A stretch of DNA of 49,935 nucleotides from Cytophagales bacterium (GCA_024742395.1 JANSYO010000028.1:1-49935); one strand, 5' to 3'; counted from the first letter of the stretch, positions 1-7,359 are shown. A program made the numbers and translations. Notes: generated from the letters alone by a model not told the origin.

Positions 1-330
1 AAGCCGAAGTCAGAAGGAGAAGAAGCTAAGCCTGCTTTTCAGCCTGCGATGAAACCGAAAACAGAAAGCAGTGGTGAGGCGGCAGCAAGACCGAAACCTG
101 TGTTTAAGCCATCAATAAAGCCGAAGTCAGAAGGAGAAGCGGCTAAGCCTGCTTTCAAGCCTTCAATGAAGCCGAAAGCAGAGCCAAAAGAAGAGGAATC
201 TGAAGTTACTAAAGCAGAAGATGTAAAGAAACCAGCTTTTAAGCCTACTTTAAAGCCTAAGGAAGATTCTGCAAAGGCCGATAGGGCAAAGCCTGTTTTT
301 ACCCCTAAACTAAAACCTAAGAAAGACTAA
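1..330 (+). CDS. C-terminal repeat tail of a protein upstream of nuoJ (probably NuoI), partial
   Basis: The open frame enters from the left edge in frame 1 and stops at 330, one base before nuoJ starts. What is visible is about 109 residues of low-complexity tail: five or so copies of a PAFKPxxKPK-like unit separated by Glu/Ala/Ser-rich stretches. It is very basic and Pro-rich, and presumably disordered. Position directly before nuoJ is where NuoI (the 23-kDa 2x[4Fe-4S] subunit of complex I) normally sits, so I infer a NuoI with a repetitive C-terminal extension. The iron-sulfur domain itself is outside the window, so the identity rests on synteny only. Confidence 0.55.
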   Translation, partial: KPKSEGEEAKPAFQPAMKPKTESSGEAAARPKPVFKPSIKPKSEGEAAKPAFKPSMKPKAEPKEEESEVTKAEDVKKPAFKPTLKPKEDSAKADRAKPVFTPKLKPKKD

Positions 331-858
331 ATGGAAGAATGGTTAAATGCTGCTCAATGGGCTTGGGTGACTTATGTGGTCTTTGGCTTCTTTTCTTTAG
401 GAACATTAGGAGGGGCTCTTTATCTTTTCTTTTCAAAGAATATTCTGTACGGAGCGTATGGTTTACTTACTTCTCTTATTTCTATCGCAGGTTTATTTCT
501 GGTAGCCGGAGCAGAATTTATTGCTGTATCGCAGATTATGATTTATGTAGGTGGAATACTAATTCTGATTCTCTTCGGGATCATGCTTTCTGCCAAAGGT
601 AAAGACAGGCGTGATGCTTTAGGGGTGAAGAATGTGAATAACCTGGCTTCATTACTTGTAGCAGCCCTAGTGGCAGGAGGAATCATACTGTATGGTTTTA
701 GGCTGCAATGGCCGGCAGCAAAAGGTGTAGATCAAGAGATAAATCAGGTGAGAAATCTGGGGATGAGTCTGATGACCACCGAAGTACTTATGCTTGAAAT
801 GGCCGGGGTGCTGCTATTATTAGTGTTAATTGGAGCTTCTTATATTGCAAAGAAATGA
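331..858 (+). CDS. nuoJ: NADH-quinone oxidoreductase subunit J
   Basis: Membrane subunit J of respiratory complex I, which passes electrons from NADH to quinone and pumps protons. The 175-residue product has about five hydrophobic helices, and the family signature lies around residues 60-85 (AEFIAVSQIMIYVGGILIL-like segment, with the pi-bulge helix motif). Length matches the family. The ATG follows the upstream stop directly (TAA-ATG), and the 3' end overlaps nuoK by four bases (ATGA), so this is a tightly coupled operon. Confidence 0.95.
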   Translation: MEEWLNAAQWAWVTYVVFGFFSLGTLGGALYLFFSKNILYGAYGLLTSLISIAGLFLVAGAEFIAVSQIMIYVGGILILILFGIMLSAKGKDRRDALGVKNVNNLASLLVAALVAGGIILYGFRLQWPAAKGVDQEINQVRNLGMSLMTTEVLMLEMAGVLLLLVLIGASYIAKK

Positions 859-1160
859 TACCGAATACGTACTTCCTTATAATCTCCGCCTTGCTATTTG
901 CTATCGGATTTGCTGTGGCAATTACCAAGAAGAATCTGATTTTGATGTTAATGGGAGTGGAGTTAATGCTTAATGCAGTCAATATAAACTTTGTGGCTTT
1001 TTCCAGAAGTGCGGAAAATGCAGGGCATGGCCAACTGTTCTCCTTATTTATAATGGTGATTGCTGCTGCAGAGGCTGCGGTGGCCTTGGCTATCATCCTA
1101 AAACTGAGAGATGAATACGGCTCAATAGACCCGGATAAAATTGACGAGTTAAAAAACTGA
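855..1160 (+). CDS. nuoK: NADH-quinone oxidoreductase subunit K
   Basis: Small membrane subunit K (MrpC-like) of complex I. At 101 residues it has the usual length and three transmembrane helices. The two conserved membrane glutamates of the proton path are visible: Glu36 in LMGVELMLNAVN and a second in IAAAEAAVALAI near residue 73. It overlaps nuoJ by ATGA. It is the last nuo gene here. The usual nuoL does not follow, because a tRNA gene begins 52 bases downstream. Confidence 0.95.
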   Translation: MIPNTYFLIISALLFAIGFAVAITKKNLILMLMGVELMLNAVNINFVAFSRSAENAGHGQLFSLFIMVIAAAEAAVALAIILKLRDEYGSIDPDKIDELKN

Positions 1161-1168
1161 ATAAATTA

Positions 1169-1199
1169 TTGTGTGAAAGTAGAAATACTGCTACTTTTG
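1169..1199 (+). promoter_or_regulatory. Bacteroidota-type promoter for tRNA-Arg
   Basis: TACTTTTG at 1192-1199 fits the Bacteroidota -7 consensus TAnnTTTG. TTGTG at 1169-1173 is a plausible -33 box with an 18-nt spacer. The predicted start falls just upstream of the tRNA at 1213, so the tRNA can be transcribed independently of nuoK. Confidence 0.6.
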
Positions 1200-1212
1200 C
1201 ACTCCGAAAATC

Positions 1213-1286
1213 GGCCTCCTAGCTCAACTGAATAGAGCACTTGATTACGGCTCAAGAGGTTGCAGGTTTGAATCCTGCGGAGGTCA
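1213..1286 (+). tRNA. tRNA-Arg (anticodon ACG)
   Basis: Full cloverleaf: acceptor GGCCTCC/GGAGGTC (1213-1219/1279-1285), D stem GCTC/GAGC, anticodon stem CTTGA/TCAAG with loop TTACGGC (ACG at 1247-1249), T stem GCAGG/CCTGC, discriminator A1286, no encoded CCA. The inosine-modified ACG reads CGU/CGC/CGA. The last 16 bases of the tRNA are inside the prophage attachment core, so integration restores an intact gene. The D-loop G19 is A and the T-loop C56 is T, a paired change of a tertiary contact. Confidence 0.95.
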
Positions 1287-1289
1287 CTA
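1271..1289 (+). other. attL, left prophage attachment site
   Basis: The sequence AATCCTGCGGAGGTCACTA is identical to 46618-46636. Bases flanking both copies differ (G/T before, A/C after), so the core is exactly 19 bp. It covers the T-arm 3' strand and acceptor 3' strand of tRNA-Arg, a classic tyrosine-integrase target, and the integrase gene starts 66 bp away. Confidence 0.93.
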
Positions 1290-1307
1290 AGCCCAAAGAA
1301 ACGCGTT

Positions 1308-1330
1308 AATCCTGCTCTTTAAGCAGGATT
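1308..1330 (+). terminator. Phage-supplied hairpin after tRNA-Arg
   Basis: AATCCTGCT (1308-1316) and AGCAGGATT (1322-1330) form a perfect 9-bp stem with a 5-nt loop, followed by TTCGTGTTT, a weak U tract. It lies between the restored tRNA and the integrase gene. It probably replaces the tRNA terminator that integration moved to 46648-46678. Confidence 0.6.
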
Positions 1331-1354
1331 TCGTGTTTCAACAATTCAGCTAAC

Positions 1355-2569
1355 ATGGCCAGAAAAGCACAAAATAGAGCAGTGTTGCAACCTGATGTCA
1401 ACATGACCTATGCCTATTCTGCTAAGCTCACTTATAACAAACAGAGGATTAAAGAAGACGGAACGGCCACTCTGTACATCACCATCGTTTTTGAGAGAAA
1501 AAAGAAACCAATAAACCTGAATTTCAGCTGGCCGGTTGATAAGATTGATGAGGAGAATCAGGTATTACTTCCTCGGAAAAGGTCCGATAAAGAATGCGAT
1601 GACCTGAATATTTTCGTAAAAAGGGAATTAGGAAAGATCAATGAGATCTTCCGGACTGCCAGACTCGGCAGTCGAAAGTTGACTATCGACATCATTCTCA
1701 AAGAATATGAGAACTATGCTTCTAAAGATGACTTCATCGCCTACGCTTTTACTCAGATAGAAGAAAGAATTAATACGGGCATCATCAGAGCCAGTACAGG
1801 TAAAACCCATAAGAATAGCATTGCTACCCTCACAGCCTTTAAAAAGAAGATCCCCTTTTCAGATATCAATGTCAAGCTGTTTGAGAGCTACAAGGCGTTC
1901 ATGTATAATAAAATGAACTATGACTCTGACACAGCTCACACTAAGCTAAAGAACATCAGGACCTATCTAAACCTGGCACGTAAAGACGGTTTCATTTTTG
2001 AATATCCCTTTGGCGATTTTAAGATGCCAAAAACAGAGGCCAGAATAGAGTTCCTGAAAGAAGACGAAGTACAGCTGCTGAAAAGGTTCTTCAGGTCAGG
2101 TTATCTTACGCCCGGCACAAATAAAGAAAAGTCACTGAGAGCTTTTCTTTTTATCTGCTATACAGGTCTGCGGGTGAGCGATATCTACAGTCTCACTCAT
2201 CGTGATTTAAAGAATGAAACACTTGGATTCGTTCCCCGAAAAAACACGGCAGACAATCAGCTGGAGGTCGTCATACCATTGCACCCTGAGGCGGTGAGTT
2301 TAATTAATACGAAGAAAGGCCCACTCTTTATCATGCCTCCGGAGGCGAAGTTCAGAGAAAGCTTGCACTGGATCCGCAATCATCTGCAGATAAAATCTAA
2401 GATTAGCCCTCACATTGGGAGGCATACCTTCGCTACCAGGTTCTTAAATGCTGGTGGAAGACTCGAGGTATTGCAGAAATTACTAGGCCATACAGACATT
2501 AAAACTACAATGATCTATGTCCACGTCACTTTGCAAGACAAAGTTGACCAGGTAAATCTTTTAGACTAA
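1355..2569 (+). CDS. int: Phage tyrosine recombinase / integrase
   Basis: Catalyses site-specific integration and excision between attP and the tRNA-Arg attB. The 404 residues are laid out as a typical Bacteroidota integrase: N-terminal arm-binding domain (about 15-100), SAM-like core-binding domain (about 120-215) and a C-terminal catalytic domain. The R-H-R-H-Y set is visible: Arg in YTGLRVSDIY, His353-x-x-Arg356 in HIGRHTFA, His379 in LLGHTDIKTT and nucleophile Tyr388 in MIYVHV. It reads away from attL, convergent with the rightmost-to-left lytic genes. No clear + terminator follows until 3111-3132. Confidence 0.95.
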   Translation: MARKAQNRAVLQPDVNMTYAYSAKLTYNKQRIKEDGTATLYITIVFERKKKPINLNFSWPVDKIDEENQVLLPRKRSDKECDDLNIFVKRELGKINEIFRTARLGSRKLTIDIILKEYENYASKDDFIAYAFTQIEERINTGIIRASTGKTHKNSIATLTAFKKKIPFSDINVKLFESYKAFMYNKMNYDSDTAHTKLKNIRTYLNLARKDGFIFEYPFGDFKMPKTEARIEFLKEDEVQLLKRFFRSGYLTPGTNKEKSLRAFLFICYTGLRVSDIYSLTHRDLKNETLGFVPRKNTADNQLEVVIPLHPEAVSLINTKKGPLFIMPPEAKFRESLHWIRNHLQIKSKISPHIGRHTFATRFLNAGGRLEVLQKLLGHTDIKTTMIYVHVTLQDKVDQVNLLD

Positions 2570-2572
2570 AAA

Positions 2573-2601
2573 ATCCCCCACCAGCAAGGCCAGTGAGGGA
2601 T
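2573..2601 (-). terminator. Intrinsic terminator facing the integrase gene
   Basis: On the minus strand, ATCCCTCAC and GTGGGGGAT form a stem (one U·G pair) with an 11-nt loop, followed by five Ts. On the plus strand that U·G becomes a C·A mismatch and there is no U tract, so it acts on the minus strand. It would stop leftward phage transcripts a few bases before the end of int. Confidence 0.7.
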
Positions 2602-2651
2602 CTATATAATAAATCCACACAACTACGCATTTGATGGGAGTACAAAAAAGA

Positions 2652-2735
2652 GGAGTGCTGCACTACCCAATTTGCGAAGGCCTCAGTAAAGCCTTGACCC
2701 AGCCATTATAGCCAGGTCATGGGGTACAACACTCC
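2652..2735 (-). ncRNA. Candidate structured small RNA with built-in terminator
   Basis: Read on the minus strand, 2735-2727 (GGAGTGTTG) pairs with 2660-2652 (CAGCACTCC) as a 9-bp closing stem. TACCC/GGGTA (5 bp) stacks inside it and encloses two arms: UGACCUGGCU/UGGCUGGGUCA-like (about 10 bp with several G·U pairs) and AAGGC/GCCTT. Six Us follow the closing stem (As at 2644-2649 on +). The wobble pairs exist only on the minus strand; the plus strand would have A·C mismatches. No matching known family comes to mind. It could alternatively be an elaborate terminator for the small gene at 2787-3071. Confidence 0.5.
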
Positions 2736-2786
2736 CCTTCAGGGTAATGTCATTACTGATTTTTCGCATTACAAATATATAGAAAT

Positions 2787-3071
2787 TTAATCGTCTGTTG
2801 GAAGGATGAAACGTCTATCCGGAGGTAATATATTTCTGACGATCTCGCTGGCTTCTCGTAAATGGCAGTCATTCATATCTTCTAACCATGAGATCAGGTT
2901 TAAAAATTTTATCAATGTATCTGGAGAAAAGCTACTTGGATCAGCTTTCAGACCCCACAGGGCGATATCAAGCACCTCCTTCATTGCTCTCAGTGTCAGT
3001 GGAAGGCTGTTTTCATCAAACAGACAATTCCATACCTGACTTTCCTCTGGTGTTAATTCAATTCTTTCCAT
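2787..3071 (-). CDS. Small phage protein of unknown function
   Basis: A 94-residue acidic, mainly helical protein with no motif I recognise. An in-frame ATG at 3086 would add five residues (MVLKI); neither start has a purine-rich ribosome-binding site. It is the last protein gene of the leftward region before the structured RNA and the terminator near int. Codon use and absence of low-complexity sequence suggest a real gene. Confidence 0.55.
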   Translation of the reverse strand: MERIELTPEESQVWNCLFDENSLPLTLRAMKEVLDIALWGLKADPSSFSPDTLIKFLNLISWLEDMNDCHLREASEIVRNILPPDRRFILPTDD

Positions 3072-3110
3072 AATTTTGAGTACCATAAAAGTTGATTCGT
3101 CAATTTTTAG

Positions 3111-3132
3111 AGCCCCTGTTCCTGCAGGGGCT
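3111..3132 (+). terminator. Intrinsic terminator, plus-strand orientation
   Basis: AGCCCCTG and CAGGGGCT form a perfect 8-bp GC-rich stem with a 6-nt loop and a run of Ts after it on the plus strand (3132-3137). No such run follows on the minus strand. The only plus gene upstream is int, so it may end the int transcript. It also lies just past the stop of the KilA-N gene (minus), where it could work weakly in the other direction. Confidence 0.6.
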
Positions 3133-3138
3133 TTTTTG

Positions 3139-3669
3139 TTAGTTTAAATCTTCATTTTCAACGAATAGTTGATATTGGCTTTTCGAAAATCCACTGATTC
3201 TGGTTTTAAGGCTATTTGCCTTTTGTTCAAGAAGGATTAGCTCGTTGTATTCCTCATTCTCCCTCATAGCTTGCTTCTTTCTTCTGATATCTCTGTCAAC
3301 TCTTGCCTTTTCAGCTATAAGGCTACGAACATCACCAAACATTAATTTATCGATTGTCATGTAAACCCAGACTTCAAATTCTGGGTCTAACCAAGCGGCA
3401 AATTTTAAAGCCAAAATACGATGCATCCAGGTTCCACTCCTTCCTTTTTTAAGAATCAAATCGGACTCTTTGAAGATGCCTAAATTTCCACCATATGGTG
3501 GAGATTTAATTACATCCATAAATGCCTTCGAATGCTCTGTTTTTAGGAATACATCAAGTCTTTTGTCAAAAACTTTAGCCATCTCAGTGGCATTAACCAT
3601 GATGGTTTCTTTACTCATGTCAAACTCAACCTGCTGACCTTTAAATTCAAATGTTTGCGTCGCCTCCAT
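3139..3669 (-). CDS. KilA-N domain protein
   Basis: About 176 residues. The KilA-N DNA-binding domain occupies roughly residues 1-105, with hallmark segments MVNATEMAKVF and GRSGTWMHRILALKFAAWLD followed by VWVYMTIDKL. The last 60 residues are a charged helix, probably coiled coil. KilA-N proteins are phage and NCLDV nucleic-acid-binding proteins often involved in regulation or antirepression. The start at 3669 (MEATQTF) is preferred over 3699 because the extra ten residues overlap the operator-like inverted repeat. Divergent from the small plus gene at 3765. Confidence 0.85.
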   Translation of the reverse strand: MEATQTFEFKGQQVEFDMSKETIMVNATEMAKVFDKRLDVFLKTEHSKAFMDVIKSPPYGGNLGIFKESDLILKKGRSGTWMHRILALKFAAWLDPEFEVWVYMTIDKLMFGDVRSLIAEKARVDRDIRRKKQAMRENEEYNELILLEQKANSLKTRISGFSKSQYQLFVENEDLN

Positions 3670-3680
3670 ATTGATATAAT

Positions 3681-3715
3681 TTGTTATTGTTTGATACAAA
3701 TTAATACAATAACAA
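3681..3715. promoter_or_regulatory. Inverted-repeat operator between KilA-N and the RHH-like gene
   Basis: TTGTTATTG (3681-3689) and CAATAACAA (3707-3715) are perfect 9-bp arms separated by 17 bp, in the shared control region of two divergent genes. The arrangement suits a dimeric repressor; the RHH-like product of 3765-3923 is the obvious candidate. Confidence 0.5.
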
Positions 3716-3731
3716 TATCTGATGCAAATAT

Positions 3732-3761
3732 TTTGTTATAATTCATTAAAAGTTATATTTG
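3732..3761 (+). promoter_or_regulatory. Canonical Bacteroidota promoter, leaderless
   Basis: TTTG at 3732-3735 and TATATTTG at 3754-3761 (exact TAnnTTTG) are separated by 18 bp. The start codon ATG at 3765 begins three bases after the -7 box, so the transcript of the small plus gene should be leaderless or nearly so. Confidence 0.65.
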
Positions 3762-3764
3762 TGC

Positions 3765-3923
3765 ATGACAAAAATTCAATTAGAAATTTCCGATGCTGCT
3801 CACGAAGGTCTATTAGAGGAACAGTTTAAGAGGAAAAAGAGAAAAGAGAAGAAAACGTCACTTGCGGATATTGCAGCTGACTTTATTGAAGAAATGGCTA
3901 AACAAAAAGCCGCCCATAAATGA
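3765..3923 (+). CDS. Small ribbon-helix-helix-like protein
   Basis: Encodes 52 residues. It begins with a short beta-type segment (KIQLEIS), continues with a very basic stretch (KRKKRKEKK), then a helix LADIAADFIEEMAK. This strand-helix-helix layout resembles ribbon-helix-helix repressors, though it is too short for a confident call. It has a near-perfect promoter, sits divergent from the KilA-N gene, and shares the inverted repeat at 3681-3715. Its stop codon is inside the terminator at 3908-3929. Confidence 0.65.
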   Translation: MTKIQLEISDAAHEGLLEEQFKRKKRKEKKTSLADIAADFIEEMAKQKAAHK

Positions 3924-3929
3924 GCGGCT
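3908..3929. terminator. Bidirectional terminator
   Basis: AGCCGCCCA and TGAGCGGCT form a 9-bp stem with a 4-nt loop (AAAT). It has U-rich flanks on both strands and one pair that is U·G on the minus strand but C·A on plus. It serves the convergent ends of the plus gene 3765-3923 and the minus gene 3934-4317. Confidence 0.7.
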
Positions 3930-3933
3930 TTTG

Positions 3934-4317
3934 TTACTTTATGACTTTCCGATAGGAGTAACCAAGAATTTCATAATGTTCAAAATATTCTTGCTCCTTT
4001 TCAATCAGCTCCTGATAATGCTGTAAATAGACGTCGTTACTTATTTTGCCCGCCTTAGACCATTTTTCCAAATCTCTGTATTGTAGAAGCACTTCAGCTC
4101 TTTTCAGCTTAATTTCCTTCTCTAAGTCCTTTCCGGATTCGACTCTTCCTTGAAAATCACGCCATATTGCAATATTCTTTGCCTTTTCTTCCTCTTCCTC
4201 AACTTCCTCTGTTTCTTTATGAATGTCGGATATTGTCTTACCTATAATATCTGGCCCAATAATGTACTTGGCAACAAATTTGTCAATTGATTGGGAAATT
4301 TTCTGTAGTAATTTCAT
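3934..4317 (-). CDS. Phage protein of unknown function, coiled coil
   Basis: About 127 residues: an amphipathic N-terminal helix, an extremely acidic stretch (EEVEEEEEK), then a long charged helix. The ATG at 4317 (MKLLQKI) lies 16 bases after the stop of the tail gene upstream. A TTG at 4332 in the same frame would overlap that stop and is less likely. As the last gene of the tail operon it may be a tail-tip accessory or assembly protein, but nothing in the sequence identifies it. Confidence 0.65.
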   Translation of the reverse strand: MKLLQKISQSIDKFVAKYIIGPDIIGKTISDIHKETEEVEEEEEKAKNIAIWRDFQGRVESGKDLEKEIKLKRAEVLLQYRDLEKWSKAGKISNDVYLQHYQELIEKEQEYFEHYEILGYSYRKVIK

Positions 4318-4333
4318 TCCCAAATCTAGCAAA

Positions 4334-6313
4334 TCACTTCAACACCTCCAGCTCCAGTTCGGCATAAAGATATTTTTCACGGCCTTTGGCTTTTATGTTA
4401 AGACTTATTACCAGCCATTTCAGGCCTTTGTAGAACAGGCAGCGTTCAAAATTCAGAGCTTGCAGATCTACCAGACTCAGATACGTCACCACTTTACTTG
4501 TCTTGCCTGTGCGTTTATCCAGTAATGGCTTAATCTTAGCTTCGTATACCGTACTTTCACCCTCTCTGCTTAGCGAGTAGGTAGCCGTAGTGGCTACCTG
4601 ATAGTTTACCATAAAAAGAGATCTCACCTGAGGTTTTACTGCCTGTAGGTTAAAAAGTACACTTTGGCCACTTACATAACAGAAATGGGTAGGAGGTGTC
4701 GTATTATCAGTAGGGTTACCTACCCAGCCGTCCTGGTTTCTCTCTGGGTGCCTGTCATACATCCTGAAGGTTTTGGTATCATAATCTTCAGGTATGGCCA
4801 GTAAGGGCACCGCCTGCTGATTCACCGTTTCCAGATTTTCCTCAGTTTCGGCGTTATTATCTTTTTTACCCAGAAATACTTCTATCTCTTCAGTCAGGTA
4901 TTCATCACTAATTACTCCGCTATACTGCAGATCATAATTCCTGAGGGCATCATACCGGGTTTCTATCAGCTGATAAGACCCGCCCGCCAGCTCATAAGGT
5001 GTATCTGAGCTAATGTCAGCCAGATATCTCATTCGTAATCTTTTTCTTGGAATATCCCATATAAGAATGCATCCGGTAGCTTTGGCGTATTCATCAAAAA
5101 ACTCACGCAATGTATAATCAGGCATATATTTAGCTGGCACCATCTCTACAGGATACACATTGTAGGGTATATTCAGTCCAGGGCATTGTCTGGCAAAATC
5201 CTTCATGGCCATCAGGCAAAAATTCTCCCAGTCTGCCCATTCGTCACCTTCACGCTTATAATCATAAGCGGCCAAAACACTGTCTATAATCCATAACCAC
5301 CTAAAAGCAGGCACCATCGGGTAGGTGGTTCGTAGTTTAAAAGTATTTGTAGCCATTCCTCCGTAATTCTTGTGATTTACTGAGCCACAGTAATACACAG
5401 AGGCATCGTTATAAAATCGAGGAGCAAAAACCGTTGGAAAAATAAAAGGATCTGTCATGGTACCGCTGGCCAGGCTGCGAATATCCCTACCCACCAGATC
5501 ATCTTTTGCGGTTTCATAACTAATCTGCTCATAATCTTCTCGCATAAAGTTGATACCAAACCCCAGATCTCTACTATCTGATAGCAAATAAGGGCGTACT
5601 AAAATGGAGAAACCCAGATTTGGTATGAGCGAGCCGCTACTATTACTCACAAATACCAGCTGCTCTTTAGTTACATATATTTCTGTACCGGCCAGGGTAG
5701 GGCTTTCATTATATGCCGCAGCTGAGGCTTGCAGGTCAGAAAGTATCAGGCTATCTATTACATCACGGTCATACCCTTCTAAGGCCACAGTATGTTCCCA
5801 CACTATATTCACACCCTGAAAAACACGATATGTACAGGCGTTTCTGAGCCAGTAGTCACCAAAGAGGGCGTCGTTTCCGTTATCAGATCGCTGACCTACG
5901 GTAGTCAGATTCAGCACCCCTATTGGCTCTATCACGGTTTTTGTGTTTAGACTATAGCTTCCAAAATCAAAATCACCTAAATCTTTATTCCATACATCTG
6001 CAGATATATTACCCGGAGCCACATCCATCTGAAAACTCAGGGCTCTGTCAGAGCTTGCTTTCAATGCTGTCTTCCCTTCCAGTATACTTACTGGCCCATG
6101 TTGTATTCTGCCCGTGAAATTATCAGGCAATGCCACACTCTGCAGGTGAGCACGGCCAGCCAGTGCTTTTCTGGCAATGGGGCTGTTAGGCACAGAAAAG
6201 GCATGAGCCTTATCGCCTGTCATCTTATAATCTTTCAGTGGGTTATTTAACTGCACTTCTACAGTTTCATTTTCAAAAACACCCAGCTCTGTATTTTCCA
6301 GGAAAAATCGCAT
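4334..6313 (-). CDS. Large tail-tip / baseplate hub protein (Tal-like position)
   Basis: 659 residues, beta-rich, without transmembrane segments. It lies two genes after the tape measure, where siphoviruses encode the tail-associated hub protein. Around residues 395-450 the segment CPGLNIPYNVYPVEMVPAKY...FFDEYAKATGCILIWD has the feel of a hub-domain core (a DEYAKATG helix followed by strands). The start ATG overlaps the upstream stop (TGATG), showing translational coupling. I do not recognise a lysin or carbohydrate-active motif in it. Function is inferred from position and size. Confidence 0.7.
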   Translation of the reverse strand: MRFFLENTELGVFENETVEVQLNNPLKDYKMTGDKAHAFSVPNSPIARKALAGRAHLQSVALPDNFTGRIQHGPVSILEGKTALKASSDRALSFQMDVAPGNISADVWNKDLGDFDFGSYSLNTKTVIEPIGVLNLTTVGQRSDNGNDALFGDYWLRNACTYRVFQGVNIVWEHTVALEGYDRDVIDSLILSDLQASAAAYNESPTLAGTEIYVTKEQLVFVSNSSGSLIPNLGFSILVRPYLLSDSRDLGFGINFMREDYEQISYETAKDDLVGRDIRSLASGTMTDPFIFPTVFAPRFYNDASVYYCGSVNHKNYGGMATNTFKLRTTYPMVPAFRWLWIIDSVLAAYDYKREGDEWADWENFCLMAMKDFARQCPGLNIPYNVYPVEMVPAKYMPDYTLREFFDEYAKATGCILIWDIPRKRLRMRYLADISSDTPYELAGGSYQLIETRYDALRNYDLQYSGVISDEYLTEEIEVFLGKKDNNAETEENLETVNQQAVPLLAIPEDYDTKTFRMYDRHPERNQDGWVGNPTDNTTPPTHFCYVSGQSVLFNLQAVKPQVRSLFMVNYQVATTATYSLSREGESTVYEAKIKPLLDKRTGKTSKVVTYLSLVDLQALNFERCLFYKGLKWLVISLNIKAKGREKYLYAELELEVLK

Positions 6314-7359
6314 CAGTAAGATTTATCATTAGCCGCAAAACGGAAACTAAACTCCATATTTTCTGTGTACTGCCCTGATTCCAGGTACGTCATATCTTCA
6401 TCTATAGGTATCAGCTGATGATAGCCGTTTTCTACAAGGTGCACCTCTTTACTCAGCATAAGCTCTTGAAGATAGATCTGCCATCGCACATCCAGTCCTG
6501 ATGCCCTAATCTTAACCGTTCGTGTATAGCTGCTGTCGTATTTCTTTAGGGCCGCTTTTGTATCAATAGTACCAGAGGAAGGGCTTATACTTCTGGCTTG
6601 ATTACCCTGAAGGGTCATCGTGTCCCAGGTACCTAAGCTATTTCTGAAAACTACTGTAAAGTCCTCTTCATGATCAGGTATAAGATGATAATATTTAGAC
6701 TCTGATACTACATCGTCAGACTCATCAAATACCTGAATATAATAGCCTACGGTATCACTCGGCAGGTTAGGCGAAACCCGGTAAGGGCTTACATCTATAC
6801 CTAAAATAGTAAAATTAGCTATAGTCGGCACGGTGTGCAGTACTACGGTGGTTAGTTCACCTGCAGCATTTACGGCGGTGGCTTTCAGGTTTAACTGACT
6901 GGGCTTTTCCTCACCAAAATTCAGCGGCAAAAAAAGCCACTCCATACTGAATGCTGTGCTTTTCTTGAAGTTTGGTTGGTTGGTCAGAAACGGAATAGGC
7001 TGCCTCAATCCGTAAGCAGTGCCTTTTCTTCTGTATGCAGAACGGCCGGCTTCCAGTAATACATAATACGATTTAAAACTACTGTAGCCACCGTCTTGAG
7101 TGAAGTTAATATCCAGCCGCTTCAATGCGTCCACATTACTTTGCACGTAGCCTGTAAAGGAGGGTAGCGGGTAGCCAAATTCAGGGAGTAGCTCTTGGAT
7201 ATCCGTAAACTCAAAAGCCCCGTTTAAAGCATAAGCGTAAACATCTGCCAGCTTTTCGGCTCCTAAAGTAATTTCGGCATTCATTACTTTGGTAAGATCG
7301 CCTCCGGAGTGGCTAAGGTCTGTAATTTCGTTGCCCAAAATTAAGTTTACTCTATTCAT
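6313..7359 (-). CDS. Distal tail protein-like (Dit position)
   Basis: 348 residues, beta-rich. It is the first gene after the tape measure, a position normally held by the distal tail protein that joins tube and tip. Its start overlaps the tape-measure stop (ATGAATAG), and its stop overlaps the next start, so the three are co-translated. The C-terminus contains a segment describing substituted beta strands (VKIRASGLDVRWQIYLQEL) but no family motif I can name with certainty. Confidence 0.65.
   Translation of the reverse strand: MNRVNLILGNEITDLSHSGGDLTKVMNAEITLGAEKLADVYAYALNGAFEFTDIQELLPEFGYPLPSFTGYVQSNVDALKRLDINFTQDGGYSSFKSYYVLLEAGRSAYRRKGTAYGLRQPIPFLTNQPNFKKSTAFSMEWLFLPLNFGEEKPSQLNLKATAVNAAGELTTVVLHTVPTIANFTILGIDVSPYRVSPNLPSDTVGYYIQVFDESDDVVSESKYYHLIPDHEEDFTVVFRNSLGTWDTMTLQGNQARSISPSSGTIDTKAALKKYDSSYTRTVKIRASGLDVRWQIYLQELMLSKEVHLVENGYHQLIPIDEDMTYLESGQYTENMEFSFRFAANDKSY

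Noticed and set aside
1-330. Separate small gene starting at 49 inside the repeat tail
   Set aside because: The frame is open from base 1 and the repeats continue to the edge, so this is the end of a longer protein.
2806-3073. Plus-strand reading frames opposite the 2787-3071 gene
   Set aside because: Antisense shadows; the minus frame has protein-like composition and the plus frames do not.
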